Origin: Antedon bifida
Taxonomy: Eukaryota > Echinodermata > Crinoidea > Comatulida > Antedonidae
DNA: 64,000 bases
NCBI GenBank assembly: GCA_963402885.1
Contig: OY727103.1
Location: forward strand, 7,788,501-7,852,500
Reading direction: 5' to 3'
Below are positions 36,202 through 48,225 of this stretch, piece after piece. The translations under genes were made by a program, and so were the position numbers. The notes below the pieces were generated by a model that had not been told where the DNA came from, searched no databases, and saw nothing but the letters and a program-made list of their open reading frames with translations. Position 1 is the stretch's first letter. Every line of letters begins with the position of its first letter.

Positions 36202-38310
36202 TAGCACAGTGTATATTAAAATAGGAAAATATATTAACATCGTTTCTATTTTATATCACTGTGCTCCACAAATTGGGTCCACTTGAGCACAGTATATTAA
36301 CATACGAAAAGATATTAAAATGCAGTGACTTATTTCTATTTTATATCACAACTGTGCTCCCCTGGCTCCACTTGAGCACAGTGTATTAAAATACGAAAAG
36401 ATATTAAAATGCATTGACTTATTTCTATTTTATATCACTGTGCTGCCCTGGCGCCAAATTGGTTCCACTTGAGCACAGTGTATTAACATACGAAAAGATA
36501 TTAAAATTCAATGACTTGTTTCTATTTTATATCACTGTGCTCCACTGGCTCCAAATTGGGTCCACTTGAGCACAGTGTATTAACATACGAATAGATATTA
36601 AAATTCAGTGATTTATTTCTATTTTATATCACTGTGCTCCCCTCGCTCCAAATTGGGTCCACTTGAGCACAGTATATTAAAAGATATTAAAATTCAGTGA
36701 CTTATTTCTATTTTATATCACTGTGCTCCCCTAGCTCCAAATTGGGTTCACTTGAGCAGTGTATTAACATACAAAAATATATTAACATTCAGTGACTTTT
36801 TTCTATTTTATATCACTGTGCTCCCCTGGCTCCAAATTGGGTCCACTTGAGCACAGTGTATTAGCATACGAAAAGATATTAAAATTCAGTGATTTATTTC
36901 TATTTTATATCACTGTGCTCCCCTAGCTCCAAATTGGGTCCACTTGAGCAGTGTATTAACATACAAAAATATATTAACATTCAGTGACTTTTTTCTATTT
37001 TATATCACTGTGCTCCCCTGGCTCCAAATTGGGTCCACTTGAGCACAGTGTATTAACATACGAAAAGATATTAAAATTCAGTGACTTATTTCTATTTTAT
37101 ATCACTGTGCTCCCCTGGCTCCAAATTGGGTCCACTTGAGCACAGTGTATTAACATACGAACAGATATTAAAATTCAGTGACTTATTTCTATTTTATATC
37201 ACTGTGCTCCCCTGGCTCCAAATTGGGTCCACTTGAGCACAGTGTTATTAACATACGAAAAGATATTACAATTCAGTGACTTATTTCTATTTTATATCAC
37301 TGTGCTCCCCTGGCTCCAAATTGGGTCCACTTGAGCACAGTGGTATTAAAATACGAAAAGATATTAAAATGCATTGACTTATTTCTATTTTATATCACTG
37401 TGCTGCCCTGGCGCCAAATTGGTTCCACTTGAGCACAGTGTATTAACATACGAAAAGATATTAAAATTCAATGACTTGTTTCTATTTTATATCACTGTGC
37501 TCCACTGGCTCCAAATTGGGTCCACTTGAGCACAGTGTATTAACATACGAATAGATATTAAAATTCAGTGATTTATTTCTATTTTATATCACTGTGCTCC
37601 CCTCGCTCCAAATTGGGTCCACTTGAGCACAGTATATTAAAAGATATTAAAATTCAGTGACTTATTTCTATTTTATATCACTGTGCTCCCCTAGCTCCAA
37701 ATTGGGTTCACTTGAGCAGTGTATTAACATACAAAAATATATTAACATTCAGTGACTTTTTTCTATTTTATATCACTGTGCTCCCCTGGCTCCAAATTGG
37801 GTCCACTTGAGCACAGTGTATTAACATACGAAAAGATATTAAAATTCAGTGACTTATTTCTATTTTATATCACTGTGCTCCCCTGGCTCCAAATTGGGTC
37901 CACTTGAGCACAGTGTATTAACATACGAAAAGATATTAAAATTCAGTGACTTATTTCTATTTTATATCACTGTGCTCCCCTGGCTCCAAATTGGGTCCAC
38001 TTGAGCACAGTGTTATTAACATACGAAAAGATATTACAATTCAGTGACTTATTTCTATTTTATATCACTGTGCTCCCCTGGCTCCAAATTGGGTCCACTT
38101 GAGCACAGTGTTATTAACATACGAAAAGATATTACAATTCAGTGACTTATTTCTATTTTATATCACTGTGCTCCTCACTGGCGCCAAGTTGTTTCCACTT
38201 GAGCACAGTGTATTAACATACGAAAAGATAATAAAATTAGTGAATTATTTCTATTTTAAATCACTGTTCTCCACCGGTGCTTTGGTCCACTGGAGCAGTT
38301 ACCGTAGTAC
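36202..38310. repeat. 97-bp satellite array with hairpin units
   Basis: About 22 tandem units of ~97 bases. Each has CACTGTGCTC, then about 30 bases including GGCTCCAAATTGGGTCCACTT, then the exact complement GAGCACAGTG, so each unit can fold a 10-bp stem. The rest is TATTAACATACGAAAAGATA and an AT-rich segment. Units vary by substitutions and small deletions. It lies in the receptor intron. Confidence 0.92.
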
Positions 38311-38540
38311 TATTTCTATTTCGGAAGTAAATAAAGGCATAAATGGCGCTCCGTAGAAGTAGAGAATGCTCGATCGTCGAAATGACGATCTGAATATACC
38401 TCTCAAATGGCGATATTTCTGTATTTTTTCATTTTTTTCCAATTGCTTGCTTGCGAGTATTATATAAGGTATGGTTGAAAGATCTTTGGCTATGTTCGGC
38501 TTCGGGATGTTATACCACACTTAGGCCTAGGCTAGGCTAG

Positions 38541-38645
38541 GCTATTAGGGGTCGTAGGTTTCGTGTTATGGGTTGTCCAATTCTAGGTCGTCCAATTCAA
38601 GGTCGCCCGGCCCGGGTAGTTGGGGTCGTCCAATTCGAGGTCATC
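38541..38645. repeat. Short GGTCGTCCAATTC repeats
   Basis: Five or six imperfect copies of GGTCGTCCAATTC / GGTCGCCCGG within about 100 bases. No coding sense. Confidence 0.5.
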
Positions 38646-38989
38646 GCTGTCTACACACCCTGTGTGCCGGTGGTGGTATGTACCTTATTGGCGTTTTATT
38701 TGGCAGGTCATACGTACGAGTTGAGTAGGCCTACGGCCTAGGCCAGGACTAAACAATTAATAAACAAAACAACTTGACAACACGATTTTATATTTCAACA
38801 GTTGTACGTATCCAATATTTTTCATTTTGAAACAATAAAATGATCATTGGTTGATTCGAAATCCATATTTACATACCGCCCGCCCCATATAGCCAAATAC
38901 GGTATGATAACCTACGTCATTCTTATCGGATGTTTGCGGTCTGCAAATCGATTTTCACAAGTCTGTATAAATAAAAAAAAAGAGAGTGT

Positions 38990-41035
38990 TGACAAAGTGC
39001 GAGGCAGCGAGGCAAGCGAGGCATGCGGGGCACGCCAAATATTTGTGCGAGGCACGCCAAATATTTGTGCGAGGCATCATTTTATCATTTCCAAAAGTGC
39101 GAGGCATGCGAGGCATATAGTTTACAATTTCAAAAAGGTGCGAGGCATATCTTAACGTGCTATTATGCTATATTATAGGCCTAATAATCAATCGATACAA
39201 GCGTATCTAAATAAATGTTGTTTATTTTTATGTAACGATTGTTTTTTCATTCAAGTCATATCGTGTCAAATTTTACTTTTACAAAAGTGCCCAAACTACG
39301 GTTCAAAAATCTGAACGACAGTCTTCAACTTTCGATAAACCGACACACTTCTCAAATGACTGCAATGTTTGTTGGCATTTCGAGCGTGTTCACTCACATG
39401 TCTCTCGAACATAGCAGAGTGAAAATAATATGTTGTCACACCCCTGCGCCTAGATCCGGTAGACCCGAGAGATGGAAAATCCCTCTTTACTATTTAGCAG
39501 GTAGCGGAATGATTCAGCCCTCTCAGCTCAGAGGATTGTGGTGCATTCCCCTCCTATAGCACGTGGTTTCAGCAGCAACGCACAGACTTCTCTCTGAGCG
39601 GCGTGCCAAAGACATTTTTGACATTCCATTTTCTAGGAACAACACGTGTACCTCTCTCGCAAATAAGGTGAACAGCGATTGCCAGGACAAGTTCAATAAC
39701 TGGCGGTGAATAAAAGGTAACTGATATGCCGATCCAATAACATGCCGCAAAGAAAAAAATTGCGACAGAATTCTGGAGCGCGTGTGAAAAAAGACTTACG
39801 TCCGACAAGACAATTGTAATACTAGGCCTAAAATTAAACTTTAGCTAATATGCTTAGCCCTAACCTAGATAAGAGGCCTATGTAGAAAATAATTTAATCA
39901 ATTTTGATATATAATAATAATTGGTGTAATATTTAATAATGATACACTATTCCTGTTTTAGTAATCTAGGTATATTACGAACGATTTTTATTTATTGTTG
40001 TCCATGTACGTACTAATAAACCTGGCGCTAGTTTCCTTCGCTTCTATTTTTACTCCAACTTTGATAACTAACTTTATCGTGTGAATACCAAACCTTAGAA
40101 GTATACCTCATGAGTACTTTAATGAAAGAATCACATAAAAAGTAACAAATAAATCCTTAAATTAATGATTTTACAGGCGTGTTTCTCGCACACTGTTCGC
40201 GAATTTCACTTATTCAATGTTCAATATTTTTGTTTCTATGGAGCGCCAAAAGAGCAACGATAATAGAGGACTAAAACTCAGTGGAATGCGTCAATTTCTC
40301 ATGCATTTATTAGTGAAAAACACGTTTTATTTCAATATATTTGTTAATTTGTCAATAAAAATGCTGTAATATGTTACTGCTGATACTGTTCGGTTTTCAA
40401 AGAATAATAATCGATCCTAAATCAACATCACTACCTAGTCTAGACCTAGGACATCCTACTAAGGATATTATGATGAATGTTTCTATTTTATTCTTTAAAA
40501 GGTTAACGAAACCGTGTACATTATCAACAGTAACATTTTTCCTTACTGACAGTGACAAAATCTATTGAAATTGTACTTGATTTTCACCAAATAATGCGTT
40601 AAATATAAATGGATTCCACAGAGTTTTTAGCCCTCTAACTAATTTTGCTCTTTTGGCGTTCCATAGAAACCAAAATATTGAACATTGAGTGTGCGAAATT
40701 CGAGAAAAACAACGTCTGTAAAATCACCAATTTAATGGATTTATTGTTACTTTTATGTGATTTTTCTTCATTAAAGTAGGCCTACTAATTCTAAGCTGTG
40801 GTATTCAGGATAAAGTTGGTTAAAATACAAGGCAGGTGCAAAAGGAAACTAGCCTAGCGGGCCTAGGCCTAGGCTACTTCAATTTCGGTGATTTCCTGCC
40901 TCGCAATTTTGAGAAATGATAAAATGATGCCTCGCATTTTTTGATGATGGTAAAACGATGCCTCGCATAAATTTCTGACTTGCCTCGCATGCCTTCCCTG
41001 CCTCGCGTGCCTCGCTGCCTCGCACTTTGTTACTA
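38990..41035. mobile_element. Foldback-like element with GCGAGGCA-repeat arms
   Basis: The left arm (38990-39150) is built of GCGAGGCA and CACGCCAAATATTTGTGC units starting CAAAGTGCGAGGCAGCGAGG. The right arm (40885-41035) holds the complementary TGCCTCGC units ending CCTCGCTGCCTCGCACTTTG. The arms are in inverted orientation ~1.7 kb apart. The interior includes an unrelated inverted repeat (40100-40790). Open frames across the arms translate the repeat. Confidence 0.6.
40100..40790. repeat. Inverted repeat related to the 14.9-kb foldback flank
   Basis: 40110-40262 (AGTACTTTAATGAAAGAATC, then TTTCTATGGAGCGCC) is the reverse complement of 40645-40785 with small differences. The same segment, single and in one orientation, borders the CCAGCTAATG array at 14855-14977 and 21122-21243. 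It marks a mobile or foldback family shared by both regions. Confidence 0.65.
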
Positions 41036-41209
41036 CCCAAAAAAAGAAAATGAATACAAACTTGTTGTTCTACTCAACAATTAATAGTTAAATGACAAAC
41101 ATATTTAATGCATTTTATCGCTATTTTTGAAGGTCATTTAAATTAAATTCGAAACTAGTAACAAAAGCTAATTTCACAAACATTTTTTTTATTTTGTTTT
41201 ATTTTACAG

Positions 41210-41342
41210 AAATATTCTTAAAACAGATATGTCCAATCGGCTCATGCACGTGTTCATTGAACTCCTTACGTTGTTATAATTTTATTATTACAACAGCAGA
41301 ATCCGTCAAGAACTACAATAATTATCAACCAATAACATTCTT
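41210..41342 (+). CDS. Receptor exon: LRR N-terminal cap (LRRNT)
   Basis: A 133-base exon with acceptor ATTTTACAG (41209) and donor GTAAGT (41343). In the frame set by the CUB exons it reads EIFLKQICPIGSCTCSLNS and continues to ITFL. The Cys pattern CPxGxCxC...LxC is the standard LRR N-cap. It enters in phase 1, as left by the CUB exons, and leaves in phase 2, as needed by the LRR exons, so the last codon completes a Leu. It is too short for simple gene finding, but the fit of both phases and the Cys motif is strong. Confidence 0.75.
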
Positions 41343-41658
41343 GTAAGTATCATCCAAGAACCTGTTTTTTGCAAACTGTAAGCCTACATAAGACAGGCGT
41401 AGTTACATTTTGTTTTGTAATATTATATTTTATAATATTTTTATTACAGATTATAGAAATGAAAATGGTACAGCGGAAAATTCGCAGTCGATATTGATAA
41501 TGCTTATATTATAAAAAATGTTATTATGATTATAATATTGTTTTTATATTATTAAAGCAAAAATATTATAAATATATAATTTTTTATTACAAATTAGAGA
41601 AATGAAAATTATACAACGGAAAATTAAGATTAGTTAATTGTAAAAATACAGGACTAGC

Positions 41659-42324
41659 CAGGGGCGGATTTACATACGATTTTATCAACGATTTTACAGG
41701 AAAAGGGGGTACAAATCAACATTAAAAATCTTTAAAAAAAAAATTTTTTTTTAAAGTTGAACCGAGTTCAACCTCAACGTTACGATAGGTAAAACTGACT
41801 GACCAATCAAAATAGTTTATAAATTACGTCATCATTGTTTGTGAAAAAATACGTACGCGCTGACAATTCTTGATTTTTTACAACGCGACGATGTTTTTTG
41901 TACTCTTTTAAAGTCTGATATTTCAAAAGTGTAAGTAAAACTAAATTTTAATTAAAAACAATTTAATTTATTGTTTGTCTTTAGTGTGAAAACTAGATTA
42001 AGATATCAGCGAAAACATGTCCTAGGCCGGCTGGGTTGAAGCATCAAAACCCGTAACTTTTTCAATTTTCACACGGGCCCGCGACGGGAAAACAGGCTTT
42101 AGGCGCAAAAAAAAACAGTTCCGTATAGGCTATTAAATATGGTCTATAAAACCCACTATATTCAGATCATTATATGACAAGAATCGACTGGCCAAAACGC
42201 CTCAGATGCTATCTCCGGACGTCTAGAAAACAAATTTTACGGGGGAGCATGCCCCCGGACCCCCCTAGACGATTGTTTTTCCCATATCGGCCCCCTCTTT
42301 ATCAAAATCCTAGATCCGCCCCTG
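41659..42324. mobile_element. hAT-like non-autonomous element
   Basis: Ends CAGGGGCGGATTTA and TAGATCCGCCCCTG are inverted and match the CAGGGGCGGAT-type termini common in animal hAT elements. CTAGC occurs directly outside both ends (41654-41658 and 42325-42329). hAT target duplications are 8 bases, so either three bases have decayed or the ends are off. The interior has no transposase. Confidence 0.7.
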
Positions 42325-42454
42325 CTAGCGTAGACGAATCATTCTAATTAGCACCATCCACACAAAACCACGATTTTAGTTAGATAACGAACGGTATTTT
42401 AAACAATTTTATTATTTATTAAAAAGATTCATTCGGTTGGTATTACAAATAAAA

Positions 42455-42840
42455 TATAATAGTTAAGTATATCTCAACCGTAATAGTAATAGTAAATAAC
42501 GATTATTGTATTTAGCTGACGTTTCGCCAACTATCAGTTGGCTTTATCAAAGTGTAGTGACACGTATGTCACCGTTGACCTCTAGATGACGGTGTCAACA
42601 CATTGGTCCACACTTGACTGAGTTTGTAACCGCCCTCATCTCTATTAAAATTGGGGGTCTTCCTGATCCAGACCGATTCATTCAAGTGTGGACCAATGTG
42701 TTGACCCCGTCATCTAAAGGTCAACGGTGACATACGTGTCACTACACTTTGAGAAAGCCAACTGATAGTTTGCGAAACGTCAGGTAAATAAAATAGTCGT
42801 TATTTACTATTACTATTACGTTTGAGATATAATTAACCAT
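42455..42840. repeat. Long palindrome with GACGTTTCGCCAACTATCAG arms
   Basis: Arms of ~180 bases: ATATCTCAACCGTAATAGTA ... GACGTTTCGCCAACTATCAG ... GTCACCGTTGACC on the left is complementary to the right arm ending TACTATTACGTTTGAGATAT. A ~60-base spacer with TTGGGGGTCTTCCTG separates them. It is a foldback/MITE-type unit without coding sequence. Confidence 0.75.
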
Positions 42841-43853
42841 TACATTTTAATTTTATTATTATTTTGGTACTTGATTATTCATAATTAAAAAAAAATGTTC
42901 TCATCAGTGTAAACTCTTTGAATTGAATCAATGTGTGAGTGTGTGTTAGAGCACCGTTTGATCTAATCGAGTTAGTTATCAGATAACATCGATCTTTTGT
43001 CGTGTTGGTTTGAGTCTAAACATGTACTATTTTTTTCACGCTGCTGCTCTAGCCCGCTATGTCAGGGATAAATCATTCAGATATAAATCAAGCAGCAGTT
43101 TTAGTACTAGACACCGAAGTTTTTGCGAAAAAGGATTCTCGACTATAATTTATAGGTACCAGCTGCTGGACCCAAAAAACGTCGGGGAAAAGAATCTATC
43201 GGTTAAATGACAAATCCCAAAGCATTTCTGGTATTTATGAGTCCCATGAAATTCGCTATCAGATAATCATTGAATTATTATCAAAACTGTCCATTGAAGT
43301 TTTTGTTTGTAATAGTATACTTCACACTTGAAGTATCTAGGCGTGATGAAATGACCTTAGCATTTTTCAGAGGGACAATATATCTTTAAAACTGTTACGT
43401 CAATAAGCGAGCAGCGTTTTTTGTAAGAAATTTTTCTTGTCTATTCTATAACAAAAAAGTTACCCATACTGTTGCCTCGTTTCTGCGTATAGTAAGGGAT
43501 TGATTATTTATCAGTTACCTTTAAGATTGCTTTTAAAATGTTATCTCTCCGTCTTAGAAAAGTTTTCCCAGTTAGTGATTATATAAACTATTCCTGACGT
43601 ACTACAGTACGTACTAAATCGATTTTTGTTTTTTAATTTAAATAATATTTTAACGTTTATACCGTTATCGACTCTCTTTAATTTTCACTGACACGTACAA
43701 TAACACACAATAATAGTACATTTCAGATAATTATTTTACGGTCACAATTTCATCCACTGACATACACACCAAACCAAATAGTATACTATTTTCCCCAAAT
43801 AAGAAAACCTTAACTCGCCAACTGTTATTTACTAAACTGTTTTTATTTTAAAG
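42841..43853. other. Receptor intron, no feature
   Basis: AT-rich intronic DNA. A 66-codon frame at 43010-43210 has no recognisable content. Confidence 0.45.
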
Positions 43854-43925
43854 GGATTTGAACAGTAACGGCATTACTACATTGCCTAAAAATGCATTTG
43901 TTGGTTTGACATCATTGGTTACACT
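43854..43925 (+). CDS. Receptor exon: leucine-rich repeat 1
   Basis: A 72-base phase 2-2 exon (acceptor TTTAAAG, donor GTAAGT) giving LDLNSNGITTLPKNAF and VGLTSLVTL, a canonical 24-residue LRR with the consensus LxxNxITxLxxxxFxGLxxLxxL. One repeat per 72-base phase-2 exon is the usual layout of LGR-type receptor genes. It follows the N-cap exon in phase. Confidence 0.8.
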
Positions 43926-44184
43926 GTAAGTGTTTTTCTCATTTTTTTTTATTACTTATACAAATGTAAAATCTGCTGATTATTTTTATCATTTCCATAG
44001 CGCATATTAAGCTTTATTGAATCTGGAGATTTGCAGCTTAGGTGTCTATCTATCTCAGCGACTTTAACGCAAGCTACTTTAAAGTCTGCTTTCGGGTGTA
44101 TCTATATATAAATTTACGTAAGGGCAAAATTCGGTAAATCGCGCGTTATTTCTAAAATGTTTACTCTATGGTATATAAAGTTGG

Positions 44185-44400
44185 TTAGAATCTCGGTACT
44201 GATTTAAACCACCAGATGTAATATAGATAATGATGACTAGAACATGCGAGAATTCCCTTGGCAAGTAAAAGGGACGATGAGCAATTGTTAATAATTCCAG
44301 ATTGCAAGAACCATTTTTTTCCATGATCCGAAACAGATTCATTTAGCCATGTTTCAGTGAGCGCCATACATTATTTGTTTTTTTGTATGTAACATTAGGG
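44185..44400 (-). pseudogene. LINE endonuclease fragment
   Basis: The minus-strand frame contains ALTETWLNESVSDHGKKWF; LTETWL is the N-terminal signature of LINE endonucleases. The rest is out of frame or unrelated. It is a relic within the receptor intron, not an exon. The adjoining 44100-44225 is also related in inverse to 32735-32880. Confidence 0.4.
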
Positions 44401-44969
44401 TTGAGGGATTGGTGCAAAGAGGAACAATTTTTAAATATATTCTTTATCCATTTAGTAACGAAATAATAATTGTTTTCATGTTTTACAAATAATATACCAC
44501 TAAATACAGCAAAACATTGCGATGTAATACTTTGTTGAAACTGTCTGTTTCATGTGCAATACGTTCAAGCGTAATATCTTTCATTTTCCTCTTCTATGAT
44601 GAAATAATCCCACAATGAAAAATAAAATAGCAGAATTCATGCATCATCGACATTAATAATATGGTAATAAGGACCAAAGTAACATCAACAAGTATTATTA
44701 TATCCTTGTGTATACATTTGAATGACTGTACTGTTGGAATGGCACGTCCAATCGGCTACAGAAGATCTTTTTTTTTCTTTTTTTTTTCTTTTTTGGTTTC
44801 TTTTATCACAATACAGCTATCTGTTTTTCAAGAATAATACAAAAAATAATTCTTGATCGTAATGTACCTGGGAACTGTAATATTTATTATTTAACGCATT
44901 GTTCACGGTTTCAGGTACTATCCTTTGGTCCTGTGTATACTTATTTATCGTATTTTTTACGGTTTTCAG

Positions 44970-45041
44970 GAGTTTATTCAGTAATAAAATAACTACAATA
45001 TCAGCAAATGTGTTTGATGGTTTGACATCATTGACAATACT
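44970..45041 (+). pseudogene. LRR exon with destroyed splice donor
   Basis: Acceptor TTTTCAG and an open 72-base phase-2 LRR (SLFSNKITTISANVF, DGLTSLTIL), sister to 48626 and 52497. The donor reads TTGAGT where both sisters have GTGAGT, so the invariant G is gone. It probably cannot be spliced normally. Confidence 0.7.
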
Positions 45042-45813
45042 TTGAGTGCTTTCTATGGTTTATCATACTTTTGAAAATAGTATATTTTCGTTGTAATATA
45101 CATTTTTTTAAATATTAATTCATAGATGTAGGCTAATCCTTTGCAATACTAGATTGTTTGATTATGATTGATGTATCCGTTATTCTAACATAGGCTCCTG
45201 TTGTTTTATTGTGTGTATTGATGTTTGGATTCGTTAGTTTTACAGTAAAATTATTATTATCACTTAAATGTTATTAAATGAAAAATAATGGATTAAGAGA
45301 GGCGTCGGTTATTTATCCCTCCTTACGATGGAATAGCACTGGTTCTTTATTCGCACGCGCAACAAATCGGACCTAATTCGGATTGTAGGCCTACGTACAT
45401 TATTCACGTTATCCGTCCGTAAGATTAACTTAAGTTGAAATGTGAACATACCATTTTCCAGAGTTTAGCCATTTTTTCTGATTTTCAAGTTTTATAAATA
45501 AAGGGACCACAGTCAAATAATCTTGATTTCTTCCCTCACATTGTATGGTTCAGTAATAGCTTGCTTGTGAGGTGATAACTGTTTCTACACTTTATAATTT
45601 CCCCTCTCTCATATTTGCACCTCATAATTAGCCTGCCTTTGACAATATTATTCGTGTGTCAGAGAAAGTCTAAATCGGCCACTGAAATGAAGAAAAAAAT
45701 TACATAACTGTACTATGAAATATAGCAGAAAAACTAGATTGTTATTCTAGTTATTGTATTGCAGTAGTTTTACAATACCTCTTGGAAATGTGTGTATATT
45801 GATTTATTTGCAG

Positions 45814-45873
45814 GTATTTAGATGATAACGCTATAACTACCATAGAGCAAGGTGCATTGTCTGCGTTTGCTTC
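45814..45873 (+). pseudogene. LRR exon truncated by deletion
   Basis: Acceptor TTTGCAG and YLDDNAITTIEQGALSAFA, sister to the intact exon at 54633. About 16 bases covering the end of the exon and the donor are missing: GCTTC runs straight into TGAGTTAATACTT. Reading on meets an in-frame continuation without LRR content. Confidence 0.7.
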
Positions 45874-46673
45874 TGAGTTAATACTTAACTGTTTAACAAT
45901 TTAATAATCTACATGCAGTTGTTTGTATGCTCTGAACAATTCATCGGAATACCAAATTCTATTTTACATACAACACACTACGTAGGCCTTTTGTGGTCAT
46001 AGTCTGTAAAATGTTAAAACGTTTTAATAGAAATACACGTATTCGTAAGGCCACTGGCGTTGGACACCCGATTCTCGTACGGTTGGACGTTTATAGAAAA
46101 TAAACAACCCCAACAGTTTCTCCTCCTACCTCTACACACTGCATTCATCTCAAATATGTTGGACCAACCAAGTTTAAACTGACATTCTGAAACTGTAAAT
46201 TTTTTCAGAAAGGATTAAGCGATTAGACAATACATATGTATATACGGCATTCTATCTATGTATACACGGTATAGGCCTGTTGTTTGCCTCAAAAAATGGT
46301 AGAGGCACATTACAGAATTAAGGAGGTTAAAGCTAAGACCTCCATTCCAAGCCGAAGTAACGTCTAACATACACCTGATTCTTGGTATTGTATCTCGATT
46401 TCTATAGTATCATAGGAACATTCGGTAATACAATATCACATGTTTCACATGTATCACCTACTATCAAATACCATAACCTAATTCATAAGCTAATGATAGA
46501 GGCATGTGCTGTCATGATGTTTTGTATTACCAAGTTGTCAGATAAACAACGTCAACAGTTTCTCCCCCTACCTCTACACACTGTATTCATTTAAAATACG
46601 TTAGACCAGCTTAGTTTAAAATGACATTCTGCCGTATGAAACACAGAAAGTGTCACAAAAACGACGTTTCTAA

Positions 46674-46752
46674 TACCCCTTTCACACCAAAACACCGGGG
46701 CGTCAACTCCGGAGTGTCTCCGGAGTTTTGCTTATTTGGTGTGAAAGGGGTA
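46674..46752. mobile_element. 79-bp MITE with TAA target duplication (PIF/Harbinger-like)
   Basis: Ends TACCCCTTTCACACC and GGTGTGAAAGGGGTA are perfect inverted repeats around CCGGAG-rich palindromic sequence. TAA flanks both sides (46671-46673, 46753-46755). The paralogous intron at 55045-55060 reads GTCTAAAAC without the insert, a natural empty site that confirms both boundaries and the 3-bp duplication. Confidence 0.85.
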
Positions 46753-47439
46753 TAAAACATTGTTATGAGGTCATTCAATCTTAATCCAGTAAAAAATAAG
46801 TCAAAATTAGGGTGAACCTAGAACAAATTGCAACTTAAGTGTTTGTTTAGTTTGTCTGGCTGAAATTGTCCAAATGAATATCAACTAAAGATAACAAAAA
46901 GGAAACTAATATTAGCATAATTAAATTACAGTATATGACGTCATACGTCATAAACATTACGAATGCTTTTTCGATCTCCAATCAAACAAAATAAGACTAC
47001 GAAAACGTCGTTATGAGAGGCATCTGTTATCTATGTTGATTCTGTTGGTTCTTTTTTTAGTTAATAACCGACACCAATATAAACTTACCTTTCATTATGG
47101 TAGAGTCCGTATTGATACTTTTAAATACTCAGGGATAGTACGGTTTACCAATCTGTGTTACGATCAGAAATAATCTTATTGGAGAGTCGTTTTTTTTAAA
47201 GTTTAAACACAGTTTAAAGTAACATTTTATAGATTTGTAAATTTTCATATTTTATAAACCAAAAGTTATGCAAATGTACATGATTTTTTAGATTGTACCT
47301 TACTCTGAATTTTCAACTTTTATAGGCCTAAAATCAGAATGTTCTGATAGCAAGTGTATTTTTATATTGTAACACTTTAATTAGCATGTTATAAATAGCA
47401 TATTTTTCTATGTATTTTTTTATATGTATTGTTATAATT

Positions 47440-47606
47440 TCGGTTTTATTTTATCGTTCTAGTTGACAGGGGCTGGTCAAGCGCATCACAAGATGACAGT
47501 TTTATTACTTTTGCTTTTCCGCTACTCCCCTGTTATACTATATGCCTATGTTTTGTTTTTTTTTTGTTATGTAGGAAGATCAAAAATAAAATAAATAAAT
47601 AAATCT
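47440..47606 (+). mobile_element. LINE 3' end fragment with AAAT tail
   Basis: TTGACAGGGGCTGGTC ... AAGATGACAG ... ACTCCCCTGT followed by a T-rich stretch and AATAAAATAAATAAATAAAT. It looks like a LINE 3' UTR with a simple AAAT tail. No coding part. Confidence 0.35.
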
Positions 47607-48225
47607 ACAGTAGTGTGGTACGTAGGCCCTACACGTATATAGCCTTATCCATTCGTAGTTAGTAAAACTTATGACGTAATAATGTTATTGTCACAAATCA
47701 AATACTGCTATTTTCTTCCTCTATAATATAGCGTTATCCCTCCGTTACTACAGTAGTGGTAAGGTGGGCTTAGGATGTATCAATTCCATCGGCACGAATG
47801 AGAAAATTTTATGAGAACTCATCCTTACTGTTACTGTAACCGTCTTCTTCTACAGATACATGTACATCATTGACAAATACATATTATCCGTTTACTTCAC
47901 TGATGATCAAGATCCACATTTACACCATGCTATACACTTTAATTTTTATTTCAACTTTTTGATTTCTATAACATTGAGGTTTAATTATTCAATTATAATT
48001 ATCGAAAATTGATGTTCTTATTCATTAATCTGAGGTATATTAACTGCTTTTCATTTGTCATTTTGTTACTATTCGTCAGATTTTATTTTAGGTCAAAGTC
48101 GTTTGTTCCGCAGAAAATTGTATCAGGGTTTACTATGTTGTCATTCAACCAGATGTTACTACTAACACTGGCTGTATACTTTTACTCTTTAATTCAGTTA
48201 CTGTAGAACCACCGGCAGACGTGTG

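Larger units (their letters stand above)
32935..36205. repeat. Intron-exon tandem duplication, unit B (carries CUB-B)
   Basis: Second copy of 30080-32170. It is interrupted after about 35141 by ~960 bases absent from unit A, which include the TIR element at 35244-35973, and resumes near 36095 with TTAGATGTTTCAAGATC. Confidence 0.8.
44560..46850. repeat. Decayed LRR-exon duplicate block 1
   Basis: Intron and exon sequence parallels 52110-55180 (for example TTTCATTTTCCTCTTCTATG, GATGTATCCGTTATTCTAAC, TTCCCTCACATTGTATGGTT). The 52-55 kb block differs by holding a LINE at 53.3-54.5 kb. A shorter third relative is 48225-48750. Both LRR exons in this block are damaged. Confidence 0.8.

Noticed and set aside
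36202..38310. CRISPR-like array
   Set aside because: Units are full tandem repeats with no distinct spacers, and the genome is eukaryotic.
47851..47920. Possible LRR exon after the acceptor TCTTCTACAG
   Set aside because: Translation (YMYIIDKYILSVYFTDDQD) lacks the LRR consensus and no donor at 72 bases.
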